Assembly: GCF_002093625.1 (NCBI RefSeq) | Contig: NZ_MRWD01000009.1 | Coordinates: 1 to 64,000, forward strand | DNA length: 64,000 bases | Direction of reading: 5' to 3' | Origin: Rouxiella silvae | Lineage (GTDB): Bacteria; Pseudomonadota; Gammaproteobacteria; Enterobacterales; Enterobacteriaceae | Shown here: in pieces, positions 55,542 to 63,792 of the stretch | Position numbering within the stretch: position 1 is the stretch's first letter | Layout of the letters: each line of letters begins with the position of its first letter | Made by a program: the position numbers and the translations under genes | Notes under the pieces: generated by a model | Databases searched by the model: none | The model's input: only the letters and a program-made list of their open reading frames with translations | What the model was told of the DNA's origin: nothing

Positions 55542-56702
55542 ATGAGCACAGCAGCACTTATTCCACAGAGCAAACTGCCCGCACTAGGAACCAATATTTT
55601 CTCGCAAATGAGTGCGCTGGCGCAAAAGCACAATGCAATAAATTTGTCGCAGGGCTTCCCAGATTTTGACGGACCAGAGTACCTGCGTCAGCGCCTGAGC
55701 GTGCACGTGGCAGAGGGGTCGAATCAGTATGCGCCGATGACAGGCACTGCGGCTCTTCGTAACGCTATCGCCGATAAAACCGAGCTGGGCTATGGTTACA
55801 GGCCTGATGCTGAGACGGATATTACTGTCACCTCAGGGGCCACCGAAGCGCTGTACATCGCCATTACTGCTCTGGTCAGTGAGGGCGATGAAGTCATCAG
55901 TTTCGACCCGAGCTACGACTGTTACGCACCGGCGGTGCAGCTGGCAGGCGGTGTGAGTAAGCGTATTCAGTTGCAGCCACCAGAATTCAAGGTTGACTGG
56001 GCGCACTTTGCCGATCAAATCACTGACCGTACTAAAGTGGTTATCATCAATACGCCACACAACCCGACGGCGACGGCCTGGAACAATCAGGACGTTGACC
56101 GTCTGTGGCAAATTATCGCCGATCGTAATATTTTCGTAATAAGTGATGAAGTCTACGAGCATATCTGTTTCGCCAAACAGGGACACGCCAGCGTATTGCG
56201 CCATCCACAGCTACGCCAACGCGCCATCACCGTGTCCTCTTTTGGTAAAACCTTCCACATGACCGGCTGGCGCGTGGGGTACTGTGTGGCACCGGCAGCT
56301 ATCAGCCTGGAACTGCGTAAAATTCACCAGTTTTTGACCTTTGCTATCACCACGCCGGTTCAACTGGCCTTGGCCGACATGCTGCGCGAACAGCCGGAAC
56401 ACTGGCTTGAGCTGCCAGAATTTTACCGCGCCAAGCGCGACCGTCTGGCTCAGGGGCTGGAGAAAAGCCGGCTGAAAGTATTGCCAAGCGAAGGGACATA
56501 TTTCCTGCTCGTAGACTACAGTGAAGTCTCTGATTTAGATGACGTTGCATTCTGCCAATGGTTGGTTGAACATGTGGGTGTCGCGGCAATACCGCTGTCG
56601 GTATTCTGCGCCGAACCTTTCCCACACAAACTGATCCGCCTGTGCTTCGCCAAGAAAGAAGCCACGCTGGATGCTGCTGCGGAGCGCCTGTGTCAACTTT
56701 AA
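55542..56702 (+). CDS. mtnE: Methionine-forming aminotransferase (MtnE/YbdL-like)
   Basis: A 386-residue PLP-dependent class I aminotransferase, last step of methionine salvage, making methionine from 2-keto-4-methylthiobutyrate with glutamine or aromatic donors. N-terminus PALGTNIFSQMSALAQ, INLSQGFPDFDGP, NTPHNPTAT and the PLP-lysine motif VSSFGKTFHMTGWRVGY match YbdL/MtnE. The ATG at 55542 is family-consistent; frame opens seven codons earlier. mtnU overlaps its end. Confidence 0.93.
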   Translation: MSTAALIPQSKLPALGTNIFSQMSALAQKHNAINLSQGFPDFDGPEYLRQRLSVHVAEGSNQYAPMTGTAALRNAIADKTELGYGYRPDAETDITVTSGATEALYIAITALVSEGDEVISFDPSYDCYAPAVQLAGGVSKRIQLQPPEFKVDWAHFADQITDRTKVVIINTPHNPTATAWNNQDVDRLWQIIADRNIFVISDEVYEHICFAKQGHASVLRHPQLRQRAITVSSFGKTFHMTGWRVGYCVAPAAISLELRKIHQFLTFAITTPVQLALADMLREQPEHWLELPEFYRAKRDRLAQGLEKSRLKVLPSEGTYFLLVDYSEVSDLDDVAFCQWLVEHVGVAAIPLSVFCAEPFPHKLIRLCFAKKEATLDAAAERLCQL

Positions 56703-57463
56703 AACTGTCGTTGTTACAACAGCCACTGGTTTGGCTGGACGGCGAAGCGAATCTGAGCCACTTTGATTCGCTGCTCGGCCCACTTGTCGGTCGAGATTTG
56801 ATTATTCTGCCCGAGATGTTTACCACCGGCTTTGCCATGCAGGCACCCGAGCGCGCCCTGCCTGAATCACGGGTTATTGAGTGGCTGCATCAGTGGGCAC
56901 AAAAGTTGAACGCCATGATTGGCGGCAGCGTAGCGCTCTCTACGTCGAAAGGCGCAGTCAACCGTTTCCTGCTGGTTGAGCCTCAGGGCAAAGTACATTT
57001 CTACGACAAGCGTCATCTGTTCCGCATGGCCGGTGAGCATAACTATTACATCGCCGGTAAACGTCGAGAAGTGGTTGAATGGCGCGGCTGGCGCATTCTG
57101 CCACAGGTTTGCTATGACCTGCGTTTCCCTGTGTGGTCTCGCAATGGTCAAGATTATGATCTCGCTCTTTACGTTGCTAACTGGCCAGCCCGCCGCACGC
57201 ATCACTGGCAGGCACTGCTGACCGCACGCGCCATCGAAAATCAGGCCTACGTGGCCGGTTGCAACCGCGTGGGTGATGACGATAACGGCCATCACTACAG
57301 CGGTGACAGCCTGATCATTAATGCCCTTGGTGAAGAGCTCGCGCGCGCTGAACCTGGCGCATCAATGATTATTGAAGCCGAGCTTTCGCTAGAGGCCTTA
57401 CAGGATTATCGCGAGTCCTTCCCGGCATGGCGCGATGCCGACAGTTTCCTGCGTCACGAATAA
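56690..57463 (+). CDS. mtnU: Carbon-nitrogen hydrolase, omega-amidase-like (MtnU/YafV)
   Basis: A 257-residue nitrilase-fold amidase. The Glu-Lys-Cys triad is visible in LIILPEMFTTGF, YDKRHLFRM and LPQVCYDLRFPVW. Family members hydrolyse alpha-ketoglutaramate, the by-product of glutamine-dependent transamination by MtnE, so the pair works together. Start is GTG at 56690, five bases after GGAG, overlapping the mtnE stop. Confidence 0.9.
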   Translation: MSTLKLSLLQQPLVWLDGEANLSHFDSLLGPLVGRDLIILPEMFTTGFAMQAPERALPESRVIEWLHQWAQKLNAMIGGSVALSTSKGAVNRFLLVEPQGKVHFYDKRHLFRMAGEHNYYIAGKRREVVEWRGWRILPQVCYDLRFPVWSRNGQDYDLALYVANWPARRTHHWQALLTARAIENQAYVAGCNRVGDDDNGHHYSGDSLIINALGEELARAEPGASMIIEAELSLEALQDYRESFPAWRDADSFLRHE

Positions 57464-57477
57464 AATTTCCCTATTAG

Positions 57478-57507
57478 GAGAGCCTGCCTGCGGGCTGGCT
57501 CTCTTTC
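57478..57507 (+). terminator. Intrinsic terminator after mtnEU
   Basis: GAGAGCC pairs with GGCTCTC across a 12-base loop that itself folds (TGCC-TGC-GGGCT), followed by TTTC. Confidence 0.7.
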
Positions 57508-57606
57508 AATAAGGTCAATTAATGTAAACTCATCACCTTCCGTCCACAGCTGGTGTAATTCTTGCATTCAATTTCCTCTGCTAAAACATCTGACAGAGGC
57601 TAACTG

Positions 57607-58896
57607 ATGACTATCACGTTTATTGCACACTCCACGCCTGAACCTGCATTTTATGGTGCGCTGGCCGCGATACTTGCTGAACTGCGCGCGTTGCCACTGT
57701 GTCATTTACCGGTCAGCTTCGACAACAAACGCTATATCAATTCACGCCAATATATTTCGCCACTGGGTCTGCAAATTACCAGCGGGCTGCTTTGGCTAGA
57801 GCGTTTGACCGGGCGTGGAGCAGGTGCAGAACTTGAACTGGAATCTCTGATAAATCGGGCAGTTAAAGAAGATATCGTTGTGCCACTAAACCAGCCACTT
57901 TCTTCGCCTTGTTACCAGAGTTTGTTGAAAACTGTCTTAGAAAACGGGATCGAAATCGAATCCCTACAGGTAGTGAAAAATCAGGACAGATATCAGCTAG
58001 AAGATTGTGAGAGCGGCAAAGTTCGCAGCAACGGCTGGACCCGCGACCGCTTTGGTCGTTGGGTGCTCGGCGCCGTTACCCAGCCGGTTATGCGGGCAGG
58101 AAAACATCTGCGCATTGGGCTGCTGGGCGATTTTAATGAACATCGCGACAGCTATCCCGCCATGCTGGCTGCACTGGGAGACGCCGCTGATGCACTGGCA
58201 TTGAACATCGAGATAATTTACATCACTCCAAATTTGGTCGGCAGTCAGCTTGACAGCACCCTTTTAGACCTTGACGGTCTTATCCTGCCTGGCCTTGCTG
58301 CGCATGGCTCGGAGCACGCCAATGCCAGTAATAGCTGCCAGCTTTCGGTGGCCAAATGGGCACTCGAAAACCAAACGCCGGTGCTGGGCATCAACAGCGG
58401 CATGCATATGATGGTGGCCGCGCTGGGGCAGAAAACGCTCGGCGATGACGCGATTGCAATGCCGGGACCGTCAACACTCAGTGCGTTACAGTCAAGTTTG
58501 CCACTTGAGAATGACCCCGTAAGGCTGGGCAATCACAAAGTGGTATTCCAGTCTGGCAGTAAAATGGCGCAGATGATGGGAAGAGAGGCACCGCTGCGCT
58601 ATAACCAACGTTGGCGACTCAGCCCACAGTTGCTCGACAAACTTTCATCCGCCGGTTTAGAGGTAACAGGCACGGATGAAACGGGGCTTTCGGCGGAGTC
58701 TATAGAATTGAAAGATCATCCGTTCTTTGTCGGCGTGCAGGCTAATCCAGAGCTTCAATCGCGCCGCGAGCGTCCTCACCCGCTGCTAATGGCGTTTTTA
58801 CAACAGGTTCGTCAAAGCAACAGGGTGCGCGACGTCAGTCACGATGCACTGACAAAGAGTGTGCGCTTAAAGCATCCGTGCTTTTTAATGGGCTGA
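57607..58896 (+). CDS. CTP-synthase-like protein with inactive glutaminase site
   Basis: A 429-residue protein. Residues about 165-400 match the class I glutaminase domain of CTP synthase: RIGLLGDFNEHRDSYPAMLAAL, LDGLILPG, VLGINSGMHMMVAAL and HPFFVGVQANPELQSR with HPLLMAFL. The nucleophile Cys (GICLGM in CTP synthase) is Asn263 and the catalytic His (FHPE) is Asn380, so amide hydrolysis should be lost; Glu382 is kept. The N-terminal 160 residues are only faintly similar to the CTP synthase substrate loop (RYINSRQYISP). Role unknown; lies alone between mtnU and the ureide genes. Confidence 0.8.
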   Translation: MTITFIAHSTPEPAFYGALAAILAELRALPLCHLPVSFDNKRYINSRQYISPLGLQITSGLLWLERLTGRGAGAELELESLINRAVKEDIVVPLNQPLSSPCYQSLLKTVLENGIEIESLQVVKNQDRYQLEDCESGKVRSNGWTRDRFGRWVLGAVTQPVMRAGKHLRIGLLGDFNEHRDSYPAMLAALGDAADALALNIEIIYITPNLVGSQLDSTLLDLDGLILPGLAAHGSEHANASNSCQLSVAKWALENQTPVLGINSGMHMMVAALGQKTLGDDAIAMPGPSTLSALQSSLPLENDPVRLGNHKVVFQSGSKMAQMMGREAPLRYNQRWRLSPQLLDKLSSAGLEVTGTDETGLSAESIELKDHPFFVGVQANPELQSRRERPHPLLMAFLQQVRQSNRVRDVSHDALTKSVRLKHPCFLMG

Positions 58897-58911
58897 ACAC
58901 GGTGTTCAGCC
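58891..58911 (+). terminator. Hairpin at the end of the CTP-synthase-like gene
   Basis: GGCTGAAC-ACGGT-GTTCAGCC overlaps the stop codon; no T tract, so terminator function is tentative. Confidence 0.45.
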
Positions 58912-58937
58912 GGTGAAAACCTCGACGCAATCGTCGG

Positions 58938-59273
58938 TTAACTCCCGCGATAAGTTGAGTAGGAATAAGGGCTAAGCAGGATCGGTAAATGATAATGCGC
59001 CTGTGAGGCTGAAATAATCACGTCGATAATGGCCAGGTTGTACAGCGTTTCGCGCCCGGTCGCGGCAAAGTAGTGGCCCACATCGGCATAAAGGCGGTAA
59101 TTACCCGGCGCGACGCCGTCTGGCGTCAATGCGGTTGCACGGCCATCATCGTCGGTGTGCGCCTCATTGATGCGGATCCCTTGCTGGCCATCTATTTTCT
59201 CTAACCACACACGCACCTGTGCCGCCGGTTTGCCGAGAGATGTATCCAGAATATGGGTGGTGATTTTAGTCAT
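58938..59273 (-). CDS. uraH: 5-hydroxyisourate hydrolase
   Basis: A 111-residue transthyretin-like HIUase. The active-site N-terminus ITTHILDTSLGKPA and the signature C-terminal YRGS are present. It hydrolyses 5-hydroxyisourate from urate oxidation to OHCU, which UraD then decarboxylates. The uraD stop overlaps its ATG by one base. Cytoplasmic; no signal peptide. Confidence 0.95.
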   Translation of the reverse strand: MTKITTHILDTSLGKPAAQVRVWLEKIDGQQGIRINEAHTDDDGRATALTPDGVAPGNYRLYADVGHYFAATGRETLYNLAIIDVIISASQAHYHLPILLSPYSYSTYRGS

Positions 59274-59767
59274 CAGTGAAATAACTCCTTAAAACGCAGC
59301 AGGGTAATTTGCTGTAACTGTTCGGCAGTTTCCTCTCGCTCCTGCGAGTCGCTATTTTGCAGTCGGCGATGCAGATGAGAGAGAATTTCGGCCGGCGTTC
59401 GGCCTTTGGCACGGATCAGAAACACCCGATTAAAACGTTGTTCATACAGTTGGTTGCCTTGCAGTAGAGCCTGTGCGGTTTGCAGCTCGCCAAGCCCAAG
59501 CGTGGCCTGTTCGGCACGCGACAGGGCAGCTTCTTTGCTGTCACCCTGTACGCGTTCACCAATACGCGGATGCTGAGACAGTGCGAATGTGATGGCCTCA
59601 TTCTGCCAATCGGCGCTGGCCCGCGTTGCGTATTCTACTGCCTGTTCCACAGTGCTAAATGGACGCGCTGCACTCACCTCATTAACCCACTGCGCGATAC
59701 TCACACACGGTGTTAATACTTCTCGCGCCTCGGCGGCTGAAAGCGAATTAAATTCCTCTAACGTCAT
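59273..59767 (-). CDS. uraD: 2-oxo-4-hydroxy-4-carboxy-5-ureidoimidazoline decarboxylase
   Basis: A 164-residue OHCU decarboxylase that forms S-allantoin. The catalytic histidine lies in FALSQHPRIGER; the N-terminus MTLEEFNSLSAAEARE and the C-terminal KGRTPAEILSHLHRRLQNS are characteristic. It is adjacent to uraH and downstream of allantoate genes, giving a urate-to-ureidoglycolate route. Confidence 0.94.
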   Translation of the reverse strand: MTLEEFNSLSAAEAREVLTPCVSIAQWVNEVSAARPFSTVEQAVEYATRASADWQNEAITFALSQHPRIGERVQGDSKEAALSRAEQATLGLGELQTAQALLQGNQLYEQRFNRVFLIRAKGRTPAEILSHLHRRLQNSDSQEREETAEQLQQITLLRFKELFH

Positions 59768-59780
59768 GCCCGCCCCCTTC

Positions 59781-59835
59781 CTGATTATTTACTGATTATT
59801 TACTGATTGTTTACTGATTAGTTGCTGAATTTTAA
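59781..59835. repeat. Five tandem 11-bp repeats between uraD and the allantoate gene
   Basis: Copies of CTGATTATTTA (decaying to CTGATTGTTTA, CTGATTAGTTG, CTGAATTTTAA) recur every 11 bp, about one helical turn, filling the 74-bp gap. A sixth CTGATTA occurs in the end of the allantoate amidohydrolase gene, where it encodes the final residues. A phased AT-tract or strand-slippage expansion. Confidence 0.6.
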
Positions 59836-59841
59836 ACTCAT

Positions 59842-61101
59842 CTATGACTGATTAAAGCCTAATACCGTGTCGATATATGCCTGCGTTGCAAAGGCAACGT
59901 CCTCAACGGTAACGGACTCATCAGGATGATGGCTGATGCCGTCTTTACAGCGTACAAACAGCATACCGACCGGCCAGCATTCGGCAATGGCAATCGCATC
60001 GTGCCCTGCTCCACTGGGCAAAAGCATTGACTCCCCCTGAAGGGCTTCAACACTTTGCGCCAAACGCTTCTGCAGCTGTGGGTCACAGGCGGTGGCTTTA
60101 ATGCCATAAAACTGCTCGGCATCAAAGGTCAGGCCTCGGCGAGTGGCTATCTCACTGGCCTTGTCGAGCAGGTTGCCCATCAGGATTTCTAGCACCCCAT
60201 CTTCAGGCCCCCTTACGTCGAGCGTCAGTTTTACCTCACCAGGGATCACATTAACCGCGCCAGGAAAGCTTTCAATACGCCCCACGGTGGCGACCAGATT
60301 GTTTCCGCGTTCGGTGGTCATCGTTTCTATAGCAACCATCCACTCGGCGGCGGCGGCAAGCCCGTCTTGTCTATGCCCCATAGGTACGGTTCCCGCGTGA
60401 CCGGCATGGCCGACAAAGCGACAATTCAGCCGACGTGCGCCGTTAATCGCCGTCACCACGCCCAGCGGCAACTCGGCAGCCTGCAGGCAAGGACCCTGCT
60501 CGATGTGCAGTTCGAGGTAGGCACAGAAATCAGTGATATTACGTTGGGAAGATAAAATATCGATAGGATTCAGGCCGAGGCTCAGCATGGCATCAGCTAC
60601 CGTAATGCCCTGCGCATCGGTGCGCTGTAGCCACTCTTGAGGCCAGGTACCGGTCAAACCACGACTGCCCAGCAGCGTGATGCCGAAACGGGTGCCTTCT
60701 TCATCGGCAAAGCCGATAATCTCCACCGCCATCGGCAGGCGAATACCTTGCTCGTGTAAATGGGTCACCACCTCAATGGCGGTCAGCACGCCGAGGGGGC
60801 CGTCATAACGACCGGCGTTGCGCACGCTGTCGAGATGCGAACCGAGTAACAGTGCGGGGGCCTGCGGATTGAGGCCCTCATAGCGTCCGCAAATATTGCC
60901 CACACTGTCTTGCCAGGTGGTCATACCCGCCGCCGCCATCCATTCCCCCACCAAACGGTTGGCCTGAATATGCTGTGCAGAGAGATAAACGCGGGTCAAC
61001 TGCCCCGGCGTTTCACTCAGCTCGGCGAGTCTGTCGCAGCGCGCCATGACTCTACGCGCTGCCTGCTCAGCCTCTGTACTCAAGGGCACGGCTGCAATCA
61101 T
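59842..61101 (-). CDS. hpxK: Allantoate amidohydrolase (HpxK/AllC-like)
   Basis: A 419-residue M20/M28-type metalloenzyme of the allantoate amidohydrolase/ureidoglycine family. Metal-binding motifs: LLGSHLDSVRNAGRYDGPLG, IIGFADEEGTRFG and LHIEQGPCLQ; C-terminal HDAIAIAE and HHPDESV. It releases ammonia and CO2 from allantoate to give ureidoglycine. The ATG at 61101 follows AGGAGG and does not overlap the preceding gene (2-bp gap). Confidence 0.92.
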   Translation of the reverse strand: MIAAVPLSTEAEQAARRVMARCDRLAELSETPGQLTRVYLSAQHIQANRLVGEWMAAAGMTTWQDSVGNICGRYEGLNPQAPALLLGSHLDSVRNAGRYDGPLGVLTAIEVVTHLHEQGIRLPMAVEIIGFADEEGTRFGITLLGSRGLTGTWPQEWLQRTDAQGITVADAMLSLGLNPIDILSSQRNITDFCAYLELHIEQGPCLQAAELPLGVVTAINGARRLNCRFVGHAGHAGTVPMGHRQDGLAAAAEWMVAIETMTTERGNNLVATVGRIESFPGAVNVIPGEVKLTLDVRGPEDGVLEILMGNLLDKASEIATRRGLTFDAEQFYGIKATACDPQLQKRLAQSVEALQGESMLLPSGAGHDAIAIAECWPVGMLFVRCKDGISHHPDESVTVEDVAFATQAYIDTVLGFNQS

Positions 61102-61103
61102 TA

Positions 61104-62363
61104 TTACTGGCCTCCTGCCACGCCATCGGTCGAAAGGGAGTAGTGATCCCACGCGGCCTGCGAACCGGCACCGTATTTCGAGGCAAAACCCTGGCGATTA
61201 AGTACAGCTTCAAGCGCGACCAGCGTTTGCATCACACAGTCTTTACGCGCGTTATAACCCATGGTGCCGATGCGCCAAATTTTACCGCTCAGCGGACCAA
61301 AGGAGGTGCCAATCTCAATGCCAAAATCGTTTAACATTGTTGAACGAACCTGTTCGCCGTGCACACCCTGCGGAATGACTACGCCCAACACGTTATTCAT
61401 TCGATGATTCACGTCACCAAACACTTCCAGCCCCATACCCTGAATACCGGCCAGCAGTGCGCCGCCGTGCAGTTTATGGCGTGCGATGGTGTTATCCAGC
61501 CCCTCTTCGAGAATGACGCGAGCGCATTCGCGCGCGGCAAACAGCATGCTGGTCGCCTCAGTGTGGTGATTCAAACGCTCCGGCCCCCAATAGTCCATGA
61601 TCATGCCGAGATCGAAATAGTTGGAGTAGATCATCTCTTCGTCACCGTCGGCGTGATCCGCTGTGCGGATCCCTTCTTCAATGCATTTGCGACGGCGAAT
61701 TTGTTCTTCAAATTTTGGGCTGATGGTCACCGGTGAACTGCCGGACGGGCCGCCGAGGCATTTTTGCAAACCGGCGGAAACCGCATCCAGTCCCCAGGCA
61801 TCGGTCTCCAGTGGATTACCGGCAAAAGAGGCGGTGGCATCACTGTAGAAAAGCACGCCGTGACGACGGCAGATTTCACCCAGCTGTTCCAGCGGCTGTA
61901 GCATAGTGGTCGAGGTGTCGCCCTGAACGGTAAGCAGCCAGCGCGGTTTCACCGATTTAATCGCATCTTCAATCTGCTGCGGATCAAACACCTCGCCCCA
62001 CGGCGCTTCAATAGTATGAACTTCGGCGCGGCAGCGGCGGGCAATTTCACACAGCAGATGACCAAAACGGCCAAACACCGGCACCAAGACTTTGTCGCCG
62101 GGGCGAATGCCCGAGAGCAACACGGCTTCAATACCGGCGCGCGAAGTACCATCAATTAGGAAGGTCCACTGATTTTCTGTTTTGTAGAGCGCGCGATACA
62201 GCTGCATCACTTCATTCATGTAACCGGTCATCGCCGGATCGTACTGGCCGATCAGCTGGCTCGACATTGCTCGCAGCACGCGGGGATCGGCGTTAATCGG
62301 TCCCGGCCCCATCAGCAGGCGGTTAGGCGGATTGATTTGACCTAATTGTGAGATGTCCAACAT
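61104..62363 (-). CDS. hpxJ: (S)-ureidoglycine-glyoxylate aminotransferase (HpxJ/PucG-like)
   Basis: A 419-residue fold-type I aminotransferase of the alanine-glyoxylate/serine-pyruvate class. Visible: NRLLMGPGPINADPRVL at the N-terminus, FLIDGTSRAGIEAVLLSG, YSDATASFAG and the PLP-lysine motif AGLQKCLGGPSG. PucG-type enzymes transaminate ureidoglycine with glyoxylate to glycine and oxalurate. The adjacent allantoate amidohydrolase supplies the substrate. Confidence 0.9.
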   Translation of the reverse strand: MLDISQLGQINPPNRLLMGPGPINADPRVLRAMSSQLIGQYDPAMTGYMNEVMQLYRALYKTENQWTFLIDGTSRAGIEAVLLSGIRPGDKVLVPVFGRFGHLLCEIARRCRAEVHTIEAPWGEVFDPQQIEDAIKSVKPRWLLTVQGDTSTTMLQPLEQLGEICRRHGVLFYSDATASFAGNPLETDAWGLDAVSAGLQKCLGGPSGSSPVTISPKFEEQIRRRKCIEEGIRTADHADGDEEMIYSNYFDLGMIMDYWGPERLNHHTEATSMLFAARECARVILEEGLDNTIARHKLHGGALLAGIQGMGLEVFGDVNHRMNNVLGVVIPQGVHGEQVRSTMLNDFGIEIGTSFGPLSGKIWRIGTMGYNARKDCVMQTLVALEAVLNRQGFASKYGAGSQAAWDHYSLSTDGVAGGQ

Positions 62364-62386
62364 GGTTATCCTTTTTTAATCGATGG

Positions 62387-63139
62387 CTATGAGTTTGCGG
62401 CTTCGTTTAAGCCACGCACTGACGCGATAAACTGTTTGAACTCAGGCGTTTGCGGATTAGCAAACAGCGCACGGCTTTCACCCTGCTCCCAGACGGTGCC
62501 CTGATGCATAAACACCACCCGGTCACCCACTTCACGGGCAAAGTTCATTTCATGTGTGACCAGCACCAGCGTCATTCCTTCTGCAGCCAGCTGCTCCAAC
62601 ACTTTTAAGACTTCCCCAACCAGCTCAGGGTCGAGCGCCGAGGTAATTTCGTCACACAGCAATACTTTTGGATTCATTGCTAACGCGCGGGCAATCGCTA
62701 CACGCTGCTGCTGGCCGCCGGAAAGATTGGCTGGATAATAATCAACCCTGTCGGCAAGGCCGACTTTGGTCAACATCTGAATCGCCAGCTCGCGGCACTC
62801 GGCGGCGTTTTTACCCAACACGCGGCGCGGCGCCAACATCACGTTTTCCAGCGCGGTCATGTGCGGGAACAGGTTAAAGTTTTGGAAAACCATGCCCACG
62901 GAACGGCTGATATCGCGCGCCTGGGAATCGCGGCTGGTAATGGTCATGCCGCCCAGTTTGATGCTGCCGTCCTGATACGCTTCAAGGCCGTTCATACAGC
63001 GCAGCAGCGTACTTTTCCCCGATCCGCTGCGACCGATGATGCAAATCACCTCTCCGCCTTCGATATCCAGATCCACGCCTTTCAGTACATGGTTCTGACC
63101 ATAAAATTTTTGAACCTGATTAATTGTGATCAGCGGCAT
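62387..63139 (-). CDS. Polar amino-acid-type ABC transporter ATPase
   Basis: A 250-residue GlnQ-like ABC ATPase. Walker A IGRSGSGKSTLL, Q-loop MVFQNFNLFPHMTALENV, signature NLSGGQQQRVAIARAL and Walker B VLLCDEITSALDP are intact. It overlaps the permease gene stop by one base. In Klebsiella an ABC transporter precedes the hpxJK genes, so ureide or related uptake is likely. Specificity is not encoded here. Confidence 0.93.
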   Translation of the reverse strand: MPLITINQVQKFYGQNHVLKGVDLDIEGGEVICIIGRSGSGKSTLLRCMNGLEAYQDGSIKLGGMTITSRDSQARDISRSVGMVFQNFNLFPHMTALENVMLAPRRVLGKNAAECRELAIQMLTKVGLADRVDYYPANLSGGQQQRVAIARALAMNPKVLLCDEITSALDPELVGEVLKVLEQLAAEGMTLVLVTHEMNFAREVGDRVVFMHQGTVWEQGESRALFANPQTPEFKQFIASVRGLNEAANS

Positions 63140-63792
63140 TACTTTTTATCTCCAAGCAATGTTCTTTCCAGATAATGACTGTAAAGAGAGAGTGGATAAC
63201 ACATCAGGAAGTAGCCACAGGCGACTAGCCCAAAGACTTTAAAGGGTTCGTAGGTCACGTTATTGAGCATTGTTCCGGCCTTGGTCAGCTCAACAAAGCC
63301 GATAATTGAGGCCAGTGCGGTGCCTTTGATGACCTGCACCAGAAAACCAACGGTAGGCGCGATAGCAATACGCAGCGCCTGCGGGGTGATCACCCGCCAC
63401 AGCGTTTGGCCAAAAGTCAGGCCGAGGCAGCGGCAGGCTTCCCACTGACCTTTCGGCAGCGCGTCAATACTGCCGGACCAGATGTCCACCAGATAGGCGC
63501 TGGAATAGAAGGTCAACGCAAAGGCGGCGGCGGTCCACGGGCTGACGTTAATACCAAACAGTCCCAGGCCAAAGAACGCCAAAAACAGCTGCATCAGCAG
63601 CGGCGTGCCTTGGAAAACCTCAACGTAGACGCGCACCACATTCACCAGCCAGCGGCGACGAGTTAAACGCATCAAAACAAGTGGGATAGTGACCAGCGTG
63701 CCGCCAATAAAAGCCACCAGCGACAGCATAATCGTCCAGCGCGCGGCGAGTAACAGATTGCGCAAGATGTCCCAGTCGGTAAACGTCATCAT
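63139..63792 (-). CDS. Polar amino-acid-type ABC transporter permease
   Basis: A 217-residue permease with about five helices. The EAA-type loop is in LPKGQWEACRCLGLTFGQT followed by ITPQALRIAIAP, typical of HisMQ/GlnP permeases. It starts at one of two adjacent ATGs (63792, 63789); the first overlaps the stop of the upstream permease gene, so both permeases are translationally coupled. Part of the hpx-linked ABC transporter. Confidence 0.9.
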   Translation of the reverse strand: MMTFTDWDILRNLLLAARWTIMLSLVAFIGGTLVTIPLVLMRLTRRRWLVNVVRVYVEVFQGTPLLMQLFLAFFGLGLFGINVSPWTAAAFALTFYSSAYLVDIWSGSIDALPKGQWEACRCLGLTFGQTLWRVITPQALRIAIAPTVGFLVQVIKGTALASIIGFVELTKAGTMLNNVTYEPFKVFGLVACGYFLMCYPLSLYSHYLERTLLGDKK

